Part shown: positions 28,108-35,903 of the stretch, in pieces
How positions within the stretch are numbered: position 1 is the stretch's first letter
Layout of the letters: every line of letters begins with the position of its first letter
NCBI GenBank assembly: GCA_947176505.1
Contig: CAMWQW010000009.1
Location: 62,001-126,000 of the forward strand
Direction: 5' to 3'
From: an uncultured Lachnospiraceae bacterium
GTDB taxonomy: Bacteria > Bacillota > Clostridia > Lachnospirales > Lachnospiraceae
Length of the DNA: 64,000 nt
Notes under the pieces: model-generated
Told to the model about the DNA's origin: nothing
The model's input: only the letters and a program-made list of their open reading frames with translations
The model's database searches: none
Translations under genes and position numbers: made by a program

Positions 28108-29406
28108 ATGTTTTATTTAATGCGGAGTATATTGTTAATATTTATTGAAATAATGTGCTGTAAGATTTTTTATGAAACTTTTGGGAAAGTGCGGTATAAA
28201 GGATGGATTAATGTAATACAATTTATATTACTTCTTAGCAGTACATGTTTTTTTGTATATGCTTTATCGGGACATTTCTTAATAAGACAGATTGCTGTTA
28301 TTTTAATATTTTCGGTCTTTATGCTTTGGCATGTTAAAATTAGCCTGAAAAAATCCTTTGTGTTAGCTATTTTATTTGATGCGCTGTTGCTTGCAATGGA
28401 TTCTCTAGTATTCTTGATTATGGGTTGGTTGTCTTTAGACATGAAAATATCAGAGCAGCAACACGCAATGGCTTCTGTATTGGCGTATCTGCTTGTAAAA
28501 GTAATACTGTTCTTCCTTATTCTTGTTATAAGGAAGCAGTTTGCAAAAAAATCAATGGAAATGATGTTAGATACAGAGTGGTTAAGGTTTCTGTTTTTTC
28601 CTGTTTTTACCATAGCAGTTATTTCTGTAATGTTATCTGTTTTTGAATATGTACAGACAGTAGAGCAGGCAAATTTGCTTGCAGTCATTGCATTTGGAAT
28701 AGTGGGAATGAATATTCTTGTCTTTTATCTGATTAACGATATTATGGAAAGAGAAGTTAAGATGCATGAAAACAAGGTTTTTCAGATTCAGGCAAAAAAC
28801 CAGTTGGAAATGTACAGGTCCATCTCTGAAAACTTTGATAACCAAAAAAGAAAGACGCACGAATATAAAAACCAGATTTCATGTATAGAATCCTTACTGG
28901 ATAAAAAGCAGTATTTAAAATTAGAAGAATATGTAAAAAAGATTTATGGTTCACTGAATAATGAGCCGGATGCCATTAACACCAATAATGTAATCGTAAA
29001 TGCCATACTCAATACAAAGTACCAAGAGGCAGAAGCAAAGGGAATTGTTTTTGTATTTAGGGTGAATGATCTTTCAGAGCTGAATATGAAAGATGAGGAT
29101 GTAGTTACTATCCTTGCCAATCTTCTGAACAATGCCATTGAAGCATGTGAGACGTGTGAGAATAAAAAGGTAATTAAGTTTAAGTTCTTTAAAGAGGATG
29201 ATAATATAATCATTGCGGTTAAAAACACATTTAATTATGATATTGTATATGAAAATGGAGAAATAAAATCTACAAAAGTATCAAACGTGGATGAACATGG
29301 TGTAGGGATTAAGAATGTGTTAAAAATCATTGAGAAATATGGTGGCTCATATGTCATTGAAGATAAGAATAAAGAATTTTTCTTCTCAATTATTATTCCT
29401 GCATGA
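28108..29406 (+). CDS. GHKL sensor histidine kinase (AgrC-like)
   Basis: A 432-residue membrane kinase expected to sense the cyclic peptide made by the adjacent agrB/agrD. Residues 1-215 contain six to seven hydrophobic spans. A dimerisation helix then carries the His in KRKTHEYKNQI, followed by the GHKL ATP domain with LLNNAIEACE (N box) and HGVGIKNVLKIIEKYGG (G box). It starts directly at the regulator's stop, so the two are co-expressed. The pairing is typical of AgrC and other peptide-sensing kinases. Confidence 0.88.
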   Translation: MFYLMRSILLIFIEIMCCKIFYETFGKVRYKGWINVIQFILLLSSTCFFVYALSGHFLIRQIAVILIFSVFMLWHVKISLKKSFVLAILFDALLLAMDSLVFLIMGWLSLDMKISEQQHAMASVLAYLLVKVILFFLILVIRKQFAKKSMEMMLDTEWLRFLFFPVFTIAVISVMLSVFEYVQTVEQANLLAVIAFGIVGMNILVFYLINDIMEREVKMHENKVFQIQAKNQLEMYRSISENFDNQKRKTHEYKNQISCIESLLDKKQYLKLEEYVKKIYGSLNNEPDAINTNNVIVNAILNTKYQEAEAKGIVFVFRVNDLSELNMKDEDVVTILANLLNNAIEACETCENKKVIKFKFFKEDDNIIIAVKNTFNYDIVYENGEIKSTKVSNVDEHGVGIKNVLKIIEKYGGSYVIEDKNKEFFFSIIIPA

Positions 29407-29416
29407 ATGCAATATT

Positions 29417-29440
29417 AAATAGTTATCTCAAAACTATTTT
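29417..29440 (+). terminator. Short hairpin after kinase gene
   Basis: AAATAGTT (29417-29424) pairs with AACTATTT (29432-29439). Only 8 bp of AT-rich stem, so a weak terminator at best. It directly precedes the paired boxes of agrB. Confidence 0.35.
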
Positions 29441-29447
29441 GTGCCGT

Positions 29448-29510
29448 TTTCTGCAAAAAAAGTCTGTTTTCTGCAAATGGGCTTGATTTTTCACATATAT
29501 AATTCATACT
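29448..29510 (+). promoter_or_regulatory. Paired TTTCTGCAA boxes and promoter of agrBD
   Basis: Boxes at 29448-29456 and 29468-29476 keep the 20-bp period. CATACT at 29505-29510 sits at the expected -10 distance (29 bp); a better-looking TATAAT lies at 29498-29503. The agrB ATG is 22-34 bases beyond. This gives positive feedback on signal production. Confidence 0.75.
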
Positions 29511-29531
29511 AAATAACAAAGGAGGCATGTT

Positions 29532-30116
29532 ATGATAGAGAAGATGGCATTAAAGATCGTCAATCGAATGGAAATAGAGAAGCTAATAAGCAAATCAAGC
29601 TGTGAATATTACGAATACGCTTTAATAGCTATGGTTGAAAATATTGTAACAGTTGTAACTATCTTGCTTTTAGGGGTATTTTTTGAGAAATTCCTACATA
29701 CTGTTTGTTTTTGGGCGTTCTTTATTTCATTAAGGAAGCGGACAGGAGGTTTTCATGCGAATAAGTTCTGGCAGTGCTATTTAGGTACAGTCATAACATA
29801 TATTGCGGTTATACAGGCTATACCTATGCTTTGTGGAATTCCGACTGTCATGTATGGAATGCTGTTTCTTGCAATAATTTTAATTTATGTAATGGGAACA
29901 ATAAACCATCCCAATATGGATATGAATAAAAGCGAATTGCAGGAGTCTAAGAAAGCGGCAAGGCTGATTGTTATAATGGAAGTAATGATAATTGCTGTCT
30001 TGATCTATTTGAAAGCTGATATTCTATATATTGGCTATATGGCGGTAGCTATCATATTATGTGCATTCTTGATGTGTTTGGCAAAAATTATAAAACAGGA
30101 GGTATGTATAAAATGA
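29532..30116 (+). CDS. agrB: AgrB-like peptide processing protease
   Basis: A 194-residue integral membrane endopeptidase that trims the C-terminus of the AgrD precursor and forms its thiolactone ring. The active-site His lies in RKRTGGFHANKF and the Cys in WQCYLG. Other family marks are GTINHPNMDMNKSE and about five or six membrane spans. A strong AAAGGAGG precedes the ATG. Its TGA overlaps the agrD ATG (30113-30116), so the substrate and enzyme are translated together. Confidence 0.92.
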   Translation: MIEKMALKIVNRMEIEKLISKSSCEYYEYALIAMVENIVTVVTILLLGVFFEKFLHTVCFWAFFISLRKRTGGFHANKFWQCYLGTVITYIAVIQAIPMLCGIPTVMYGMLFLAIILIYVMGTINHPNMDMNKSELQESKKAARLIVIMEVMIIAVLIYLKADILYIGYMAVAIILCAFLMCLAKIIKQEVCIK

Positions 30117-30262
30117 AAGAAAACAGAAAAATCAAAAAAACTGCACTCAAGGTAGTAGAGAGGATTGTCCGCAATGAAGTTAAAAAAGATATATGGGGAG
30201 ATCCGCCTCTTTGCATTGGGATTGGTCATCAGCCGAAAAGACCGAAGAAGAAAGAGGATTAA
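30113..30262 (+). CDS. agrD: AgrD-like cyclic autoinducer precursor
   Basis: A 49-residue peptide with an amphipathic, Lys-rich N-terminal helix (residues 1-27), a core around Cys34 (PPLCIGIGH) and the acidic/charged tail QPKRPKKKED. The Cys-x4-His-Gln-Pro-Lys pattern matches clostridial cyclic-lactone autoinducers. A ring of Cys34 to Gly38 (CIGIG) or a variant including His39 is plausible; the exact cut site is inference. AGGAGG at 30097-30102 drives it. Confidence 0.88.
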   Translation: MKENRKIKKTALKVVERIVRNEVKKDIWGDPPLCIGIGHQPKRPKKKED

Positions 30263-30324
30263 GATTTAATAATCAATATGGTGATAGTCATAAATCAAAA
30301 CTTGTGATAGAGATTAAGTACAAG

Positions 30325-30366
30325 AAAGGTCTTTCAGATTGGTATAGTATATCTGAAAGACTTTTT
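30325..30366 (+). terminator. Terminator after agrD
   Basis: AAAGGTCTTTCAGAT (30325-30339) pairs with ATCTGAAAGACTTT, ending in a T run at 30362-30366. The stem contains one unpaired G. The paired boxes of the first peptide locus begin 6 bases later. Confidence 0.8.
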
Positions 30367-30371
30367 GCCGT

Positions 30372-30434
30372 TTTCTGCAAAAACGGACCACTTTCTGCAA
30401 GGGTAATTGACCTTTAACCATATTTTGCTATTAT
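30372..30434 (+). promoter_or_regulatory. Paired TTTCTGCAA boxes and promoter of peptide locus 1
   Basis: Boxes at 30372-30380 and 30392-30400, TATTAT at 30429-30434. Spacing is 20 bp between boxes and 29 bp to the -10. A 225-base leader follows to the first gene; it holds a possible 23-codon reading frame from 30513 with a poorly spaced GGGAGG, which I do not call. Confidence 0.82.
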
Positions 30435-30659
30435 AAATGCAGGAAAGTCTATTAAATGTACATAAGTATATAATCATGCAAATCATGAATATAAATTTTG
30501 AAGAGGGAGGTATTGGAAATTAATAAGTATTTTTATTTCACGAATAATGCTTGGTGTGCATTTTATAAGTTTCCGAACGGATAATAAAATGATTCGCTTG
30601 GACCTTTTCAGGAAAGCGAGGTAGTTCTGAATGATAGAGGGGCTGCGGAAAGGAGATAT

Positions 30660-31472
30660 ATGAATTTAGGCTTAGATTATTTAACTAATAATTATTACAT
30701 GAATCAAATAAACCAACAAAATAAAGTGGCAGAACAAAGCAAGGATATTGGTTTTAATGGGGTTTTATCTTCAAAAGCAGTGGAGAGTGCTGCAAGAACG
30801 GAATGTAGTTTCAAAGATATGTGGCAGGCGAGATTTCCGGGAGCCTACTATCATGTGATGGATGCTTATAAAATTTCAACAGGTTCATGGGGAAGATATG
30901 ATTTCCCGCATGAGCAGTTTTTTAATGATAATGTGGATGAGTCTGTTTTGGATTGGAAACCAACAGGAGCAGAACCTAAATTGACAGATAAATCAGTGCA
31001 ATCAAGAATAGATTCAACACTTGGAAAAAAAGCAATTGTTGTGCCTCCGGCATTAGAGGAAAAAATGAAGAATGATCCCACATTGGCACAAAAAGTAATG
31101 GAAAAAGTGGAAAGATTTATAGTGAATGATGAAGCATCATTGCCGCCGGGGAGGATATATTCTTGTGTAGTCATATTAGATGAGAATGGAGAAATTGCAC
31201 ATGCGGCTGGCTCAAGTGGAGGTGGTAATATAGTCGGTCCAACAGAGGAGGAACAGAGGCAGTTTGAAGCAGAGCAGGCTGAAAAGCGGAAGCGGAGAGC
31301 CGAATATATGCGGATATTAGAGGAAAGTTCTCAAAAACGTGTTGAAATAGAGCAGGAGAATCGTACAGTGCAACTTGAATCAGAATTGCTGAAGGACAAT
31401 GAACATCATTATCAGCAACAAAAAGCATATGATAAGGCGATAGAAAGCTATGAGAAAGGTACATTGTTATAG
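30660..31472 (+). CDS. DUF6033-like protein of peptide locus 1
   Basis: A 270-residue protein that opens the locus. It is cytosolic by composition. Residues about 115-190 (a KKAIVVPPALEEKMKNDP segment, then VVILDENGEIAHAAGSSGG) match the equivalent part of the 226-residue protein opening peptide locus 2 (VAISASVVERMATDP, GVVIDKNGKVSY). The C-terminal third is a charged coiled coil. I associate it with DUF6033 from memory. Its constant first place suggests an accessory role in peptide maturation or secretion, not proven. Confidence 0.65.
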   Translation: MNLGLDYLTNNYYMNQINQQNKVAEQSKDIGFNGVLSSKAVESAARTECSFKDMWQARFPGAYYHVMDAYKISTGSWGRYDFPHEQFFNDNVDESVLDWKPTGAEPKLTDKSVQSRIDSTLGKKAIVVPPALEEKMKNDPTLAQKVMEKVERFIVNDEASLPPGRIYSCVVILDENGEIAHAAGSSGGGNIVGPTEEEQRQFEAEQAEKRKRRAEYMRILEESSQKRVEIEQENRTVQLESELLKDNEHHYQQQKAYDKAIESYEKGTLL

Positions 31473-31486
31473 AAGGGGTGTCGTTT

Positions 31487-31723
31487 TTGGAAAAACAACT
31501 TGAAAAGAATATACAGACACTTATTGCAGAACATTTCAGTGTAGAGGCGGGTAAGACAGATAATTTATATTTGTTAGGTTTGATGCCAAGAGATATAGTT
31601 AAATTGGTGTACTTGATTGAGAGCAAATTCAATATTCAATTTAGTGAAAGTGAACTGACACAAGTCACTTTTGATAGTATTGCTAATATTGTATCAGCAA
31701 TCAATCTATGCATGAAAAAATGA
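31487..31723 (+). CDS. Acyl-carrier-related protein of Cys-rich peptide system
   Basis: A small helical protein of about 78 residues (TTG start at 31487 after GAAGGGG; GTG at 31478 adds 3). It has the plan of an acyl carrier protein: LLGLMPRDIVKLVYLIESKFNIQF at the place of the helix II phosphopantetheine site, and final helix SIANIVSAIN. The conserved Ser of the DSL motif is not evident (GLMPRD instead), so a prosthetic group is doubtful. It corresponds to the ACP-related proteins known from clostridial CLI_3235-type peptide clusters. Confidence 0.75.
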   Translation: MEKQLEKNIQTLIAEHFSVEAGKTDNLYLLGLMPRDIVKLVYLIESKFNIQFSESELTQVTFDSIANIVSAINLCMKK

Positions 31724-31777
31724 AATTATCCTATGTATAATAGGTTAATTAATATTATGGAAAGGAGAATGCGGGGT

Positions 31778-31969
31778 ATGAAGAATTTGGGTAAAAAAAT
31801 ATCAACAGAAGCAGGAACTTTAGTTTCTTATGCTTGTAGCTGCTGGTGCTATGCGCCGGATTGCCAATGTTTGAATCCTTCGACTAATCCTACAGGATCA
31901 GTGGATTATGCACAGAAGCAGTCAAACAACATTCAGAACAATTCCAAGACGCTGGTAATCTACATGTAA
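31778..31969 (+). CDS. Cys-rich RiPP precursor, CLI_3235-type (peptide 1)
   Basis: A 63-residue precursor. The leader begins MKNLGKKISTEAGTLVSYA, and the Cys block follows with Cys20, 22, 24, 29 and 31 (ACSCWCYAPDCQC). The tail is polar, Asn/Gln/Ser-rich. The MKxLGKK start and YAC junction are shared with peptide 2 of the next locus. Start chosen at 31778, after GGAAAGGAG at 31759-31767; an in-frame ATG at 31733 has no ribosome site. The Cys residues are expected to be linked as thioethers by the adjacent radical SAM enzyme. A strong terminator follows. Confidence 0.85.
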   Translation: MKNLGKKISTEAGTLVSYACSCWCYAPDCQCLNPSTNPTGSVDYAQKQSNNIQNNSKTLVIYM

Positions 31970-31992
31970 GCAGATGGCAGGCTCATGGGTGG

Positions 31993-32030
31993 CAGATAGC
32001 TTTCATTTTTATGAAAGCTATCTGTTTTTT
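31993..32030 (+). terminator. Strong terminator between precursor and maturase
   Basis: CAGATAGCTTTCAT (31993-32006) and ATGAAAGCTATCTG (32011-32024) form a perfect 14-bp stem with a TTTT loop, followed by six T. It sits after the precursor and before the maturase, so most transcripts should end here and leave precursor mRNA in excess. Confidence 0.9.
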
Positions 32031-32057
32031 GAAAATTATGGAAAGGTTTGATTGAAT

Positions 32058-33473
32058 ATGGATATTCCTTTTGTACATTTTATTGAAACTCACAATGATT
32101 TGTATTTATTTGATGTTAATACAAATATGATTAGTAAAGTAAATGAGAGAATCGGCAAATATCTTTCAGGTCATGGGAAAAAAGAGGACTTGAATAATGA
32201 AGATTTAATGGTAATTGAAAATATGAAAAGTATGGGGATGTTGTGTCCCGATCAGATTGAAAGAATTGAACATCCTATGTCGGACTTTATTGAGGATATA
32301 CTTGAAAACAGTATGAACAGGCTAACTATTCAGGTGACACAAAACTGTAATTTTAGATGCGAATACTGCGTGTATTCAGGAAGTTATTACAATAGAGTGC
32401 ATAATAATAAAAGAATGGGTTGGGATACTGCAAAAGCAGCATTGGACTTTCTGGAGCAGCATAGTAGAAATTCTTCAGAGATTAATGTTAGCTTTTACGG
32501 TGGAGAACCATTGTTGGAAATGGATTTGATAAAGAGATGTGTGGACTATTGTCGTATGATTTTTAAGCGGAAGAAAGTTTCGTTCAATTTAACGACAAAT
32601 GCCTCGCTTTTGTCTGATGAGGTTATTAAATATTTTGAAAAAGAGAAGTTCTCGGTCATGGTCAGTCTTGATGGTCCGCAGGAGGTTCATGATAAGAACA
32701 GAACATTTGCGGATGGAAAAAGAGGTACATTTAATACTGTAATTGAACGGATTGAGAGGATAAGGGAGATTGCACCGGATTTATTAGCCAATGTTACGTT
32801 TAATGCAGTCTTAGATGATGAAAATGATTTTTCTTTGATCAACCAGTATTTTTCACAAGAGCCTATTATTAAAGACATATTTGTTAGTGCCAATTATGTG
32901 AATGAAACAAACAGGAAAGATAAAATAGTGCAAACTAATCAGAAAAATTATATAGAGATTAGTAACCAAAGATTTATCGGTTTAATGTATTTGATGAACA
33001 GAGTGTCAAGAGATAAAGTGTCAAAATTAGTAGTACGGGAGCTGTCAGATATAAAGGAGACAATTAGTAAGAGAAAAGTGTCTAAGAATGTAATGCAGCC
33101 AATAAATCATCCAGCGGGACCTTGTTTACCGGGGGTTCAAAGACCTTTCGTTAATGCATATGGAAAATTATTTCCATGCGAGAGAGTAAATGAAACATGT
33201 AAAGATATGTGTATTGGAAATATTTATGATGGGTTTGATATTGAAGCCGTAAAGCGTTTCCTTAATGTAGGGCAGGTTACAGAGGAAAATTGTAAACGGT
33301 GTTGGGCATTTAATTTCTGTACCCAGTGTGGGGTGACATCGGATAATGGTGAGAAAATTGCATCAGAAGCAAGACTGGAAAAATGTGAACGTGTTCGTAA
33401 TCATGTAGACAATCTGTTAAAGGATTATATTGTATTAAAAGAGTGCGGATGTGATTTTACGCAATCTATATAA
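32058..33473 (+). CDS. ccpM: Radical SAM/SPASM Cys-rich peptide maturase 1
   Basis: A 471-residue iron-sulfur enzyme predicted to install thioether links in peptide 1. An N-terminal wing of about 85 residues resembles a RiPP recognition element. The SAM cluster motif CX3CX2C is Cys97, 101 and 104 (QNCNFRCEYC), followed by FYGGEPLLEM and a VSLDGP strand. The SPASM region holds further Cys: GPCLPGVQRPF, LFPCERVNE and CKRCWAFNFCTQC. It matches the clostridial CcpM family. ATG at 32058 after GGAAAGG. Confidence 0.92.
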   Translation: MDIPFVHFIETHNDLYLFDVNTNMISKVNERIGKYLSGHGKKEDLNNEDLMVIENMKSMGMLCPDQIERIEHPMSDFIEDILENSMNRLTIQVTQNCNFRCEYCVYSGSYYNRVHNNKRMGWDTAKAALDFLEQHSRNSSEINVSFYGGEPLLEMDLIKRCVDYCRMIFKRKKVSFNLTTNASLLSDEVIKYFEKEKFSVMVSLDGPQEVHDKNRTFADGKRGTFNTVIERIERIREIAPDLLANVTFNAVLDDENDFSLINQYFSQEPIIKDIFVSANYVNETNRKDKIVQTNQKNYIEISNQRFIGLMYLMNRVSRDKVSKLVVRELSDIKETISKRKVSKNVMQPINHPAGPCLPGVQRPFVNAYGKLFPCERVNETCKDMCIGNIYDGFDIEAVKRFLNVGQVTEENCKRCWAFNFCTQCGVTSDNGEKIASEARLEKCERVRNHVDNLLKDYIVLKECGCDFTQSI

Positions 33474-33489
33474 TTTGGAGGGACTGAAA

Positions 33490-34464
33490 ATGAAAGAGAA
33501 AGCTATTTTATTTCCATGTGACAGGGAGTTTTTGACACTTGCAGAGTATATTGAATTTGATAGATATGAGATAAGTGGGTTTTGTGTATTGGAAGATTCC
33601 AATGTTATTGAAAATGAAGTAGAAAATATTCCAGTTTTTGACATAGCAGATATTGACTACGGGTTATTTGATGATATTATTCTTATTGATAAAGCATACC
33701 ATTCACATGCTTTTATAGAAGATAGTATTAGGCATGGAAAAAAGGTTATTGATGTTGCTGAAATTCAAAAAATCGGAAATGATAAATTTAATGACATATC
33801 AGAAGAACAAACCATAAATGTTCCAGTGGTTTTTGTAGCAGGCATTACTCATTATACAGAAAAATTTCATGTACAGCTTGTATTAAGAAAACACTTGTTG
33901 GATTATGGATATAAAGTTAGCCAGATCGGAAGCAAACAGTATAGTGAATTATTTGGCTTCCATTCTTTTCCATCATTTATGATTGAGCCTATGGATAATA
34001 CAGAAAGGATACTCTTGTTTAGAAAATATGTAAAATATATTGAGCAGGAGGAACAGCCTGACATAGTTGTTATTGGCATTCCTGGAGGTATAATGGCAGT
34101 AAATAAAAAACATCACTTTGACTTTGGATTGACAGCATACATGGTTTCACAAGCGGTAGAGCCTGATTATACCATTATGAGTATGCTTTATGGCAAAAAT
34201 TATACAAAGGATCAGCTAGAGGAAATAAATCAGACTTGTAGGTATAAATTCAATTTTGAGATTAATAGCTTTCATTTATCAAATGCCTTACTTGATCCGG
34301 CAAGTTTAAAGCATGAAAATCTGACTTTTATTAAAATGGGAAATAAGAAATACTTTAATAAAGTGGAGAGATTATATGATTTTTTAAATCCTGAAGATAT
34401 GGATAAGGCATTTGAAGGTATGATTACAGAATTGACATCGTATAATGTCAATCAGATTTTTTGA
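33490..34464 (+). CDS. Peptide maturation system protein, TIGR04066-type (copy 1)
   Basis: A 324-residue cytosolic protein found in clostridial Cys-rich peptide loci. Residues 1-105 resemble a small Rossmann unit (AILFPCDREFLTLAEYI). Residues about 118-324 start with PVVFVAGITHYTEKFHVQLVLR, continue GYKVSQIGSKQYSELFGFHSFP and include PDIVVIGIPGGIM, a pattern like nucleotide-binding folds without a clear Walker motif. ATG at 33490 after GGAGGGA. The biochemical role is unknown. A paralogue is in locus 2, and a related domain forms the C-terminus of the next gene. Confidence 0.85.
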   Translation: MKEKAILFPCDREFLTLAEYIEFDRYEISGFCVLEDSNVIENEVENIPVFDIADIDYGLFDDIILIDKAYHSHAFIEDSIRHGKKVIDVAEIQKIGNDKFNDISEEQTINVPVVFVAGITHYTEKFHVQLVLRKHLLDYGYKVSQIGSKQYSELFGFHSFPSFMIEPMDNTERILLFRKYVKYIEQEEQPDIVVIGIPGGIMAVNKKHHFDFGLTAYMVSQAVEPDYTIMSMLYGKNYTKDQLEEINQTCRYKFNFEINSFHLSNALLDPASLKHENLTFIKMGNKKYFNKVERLYDFLNPEDMDKAFEGMITELTSYNVNQIF

Positions 34465-34472
34465 GGTATGGT

Positions 34473-35903
34473 ATGGATAAAGGTGTCAAAGTTGCAATTA
34501 TAGATAATGGCATTAATGAGCTTCTTTTGGCAAAAGGGTTAGAAAAATCTGTAGCTGTTGAAAAAGGTATTTGCGTAGCTGATACAAAAAACATAGATCA
34601 GCAACAGTTCCAACATGGGACAAACTGTGCAATGATAATTGAGAAGTATTGTCCAGATTGTGATTTGATTAGTATAAGAATTTTAGATGAAAATGGAAAA
34701 GGTGGAGTTGCAAGTTTTCAACCAGCGTTGGATTGGTGTTATAAAAATCATATAAGGCTGATTAATCTAAGTTTAGGAACAGTAGACTTTCGGGATTGTG
34801 AAAAATTAAGATGCCTGATTAACGAATATGTTGCAAAGGGAATGATTATAATAGCGGCAACAGCTAATTCGGGCTTTGTTTCATATCCTGCCAGTTTTAT
34901 GAATGTGATTGGTGTAGCAACTACAGACAGTCCATTAGACTATTGTAAAGATTATATGCAAATGGGTATAGATACTGTTGTACCGTCTGTACATGCAATT
35001 AAAATATATGATATGGAAATGAACACATCATTGAGTAACAGTTATGCAGCTCCATATATAAGCGCATTGATTGCTAATAAGTTAAAGGTAGATAGTACGT
35101 TAGATATAAAGAAGTTAAAGTTATATGCAAGTGAGCAAAGCCATTTGCAAATGGTAAAGGGGATATATGAGCCGGATTGGGTTTATAGGGCATATGTGTC
35201 GGGCAGAGGGACTACAAGCAGGGTAGAGTATTATTTTGAAACGGTTATAGGGACGTATGATGAAATACAGGGGAAAATAGACACTGTAATAGCCTATTCT
35301 ATGGCAGAATTGGAAAATTTGGATATAAGCAATAAGCATTTAATATATCTTGGAAACGAGGATATTCATAATATAGATGTTCAGGGATTCATTTGGAGCA
35401 AGGAAACAAGACAACGACAGATTAAACATAATTATTATCAGGGACATGGTCTTGAAATTCCGGTAGTGATACTGGCAGTAGAAGATGCCATAGATAAGTT
35501 CTATGTACTCACGGAATTAAAGAGGGCATTTGCCATTGATGGTTATAATGCATATACGATAGGAATGGAGCCGGAGTGTGTATTATATGCATTAGAATAT
35601 ATGCCGGAGCCTGTATCAGATATTGGTGCTTGGAAAAATTTTATAGAAAGCCAGACTTTTTATAAACAGAGTGATTTGGTCATATGGTGTATACCAGTGG
35701 AAGATCAAGATAAATATATGAAAGTATATCCTGATTGTGACGTGCAGATCGTTCTTTACAATGAGGGAGATAATAATATAGTGGAGTTCTCCTTTGAGGG
35801 AGAAAAGGTGGAGAAAAAAATATCAGAACCGATTGACAGGAAAGATGTTGAGGAAATATATCATATTATAGAAACGAAACTGACGGAGGATGAAGATGGA
35901 TAA
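34473..35903 (+). CDS. S8 subtilisin-like protease with extra C-terminal domain
   Basis: A 476-residue serine protease. Triad: Asp11 (IIDNG), His48 (QHGTN) and Ser190 (SNSYAAP), with oxyanion Asn132 (ATANSG). No signal peptide, so it acts inside the cell, most likely cutting the leader from matured peptides, as the adjacent exporter has no peptidase domain. The usual GTSxAAP motif is changed to SNSYAAP. Residues about 240-476 are not protease. PVVILAVEDAIDKFYVLTEL followed by GYNAYTIGMEPECVLYALE resembles the TIGR04066-type protein just upstream, suggesting a fusion. TTG at 34461 is an alternative start. Confidence 0.85.
   Translation: MDKGVKVAIIDNGINELLLAKGLEKSVAVEKGICVADTKNIDQQQFQHGTNCAMIIEKYCPDCDLISIRILDENGKGGVASFQPALDWCYKNHIRLINLSLGTVDFRDCEKLRCLINEYVAKGMIIIAATANSGFVSYPASFMNVIGVATTDSPLDYCKDYMQMGIDTVVPSVHAIKIYDMEMNTSLSNSYAAPYISALIANKLKVDSTLDIKKLKLYASEQSHLQMVKGIYEPDWVYRAYVSGRGTTSRVEYYFETVIGTYDEIQGKIDTVIAYSMAELENLDISNKHLIYLGNEDIHNIDVQGFIWSKETRQRQIKHNYYQGHGLEIPVVILAVEDAIDKFYVLTELKRAFAIDGYNAYTIGMEPECVLYALEYMPEPVSDIGAWKNFIESQTFYKQSDLVIWCIPVEDQDKYMKVYPDCDVQIVLYNEGDNNIVEFSFEGEKVEKKISEPIDRKDVEEIYHIIETKLTEDEDG

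Noticed and set aside
30513..30584. Possible 23-codon peptide in the leader of peptide locus 1
   Set aside because: GGGAGG is only 2 bases from the TTG, too close; no relative seen at locus 2.
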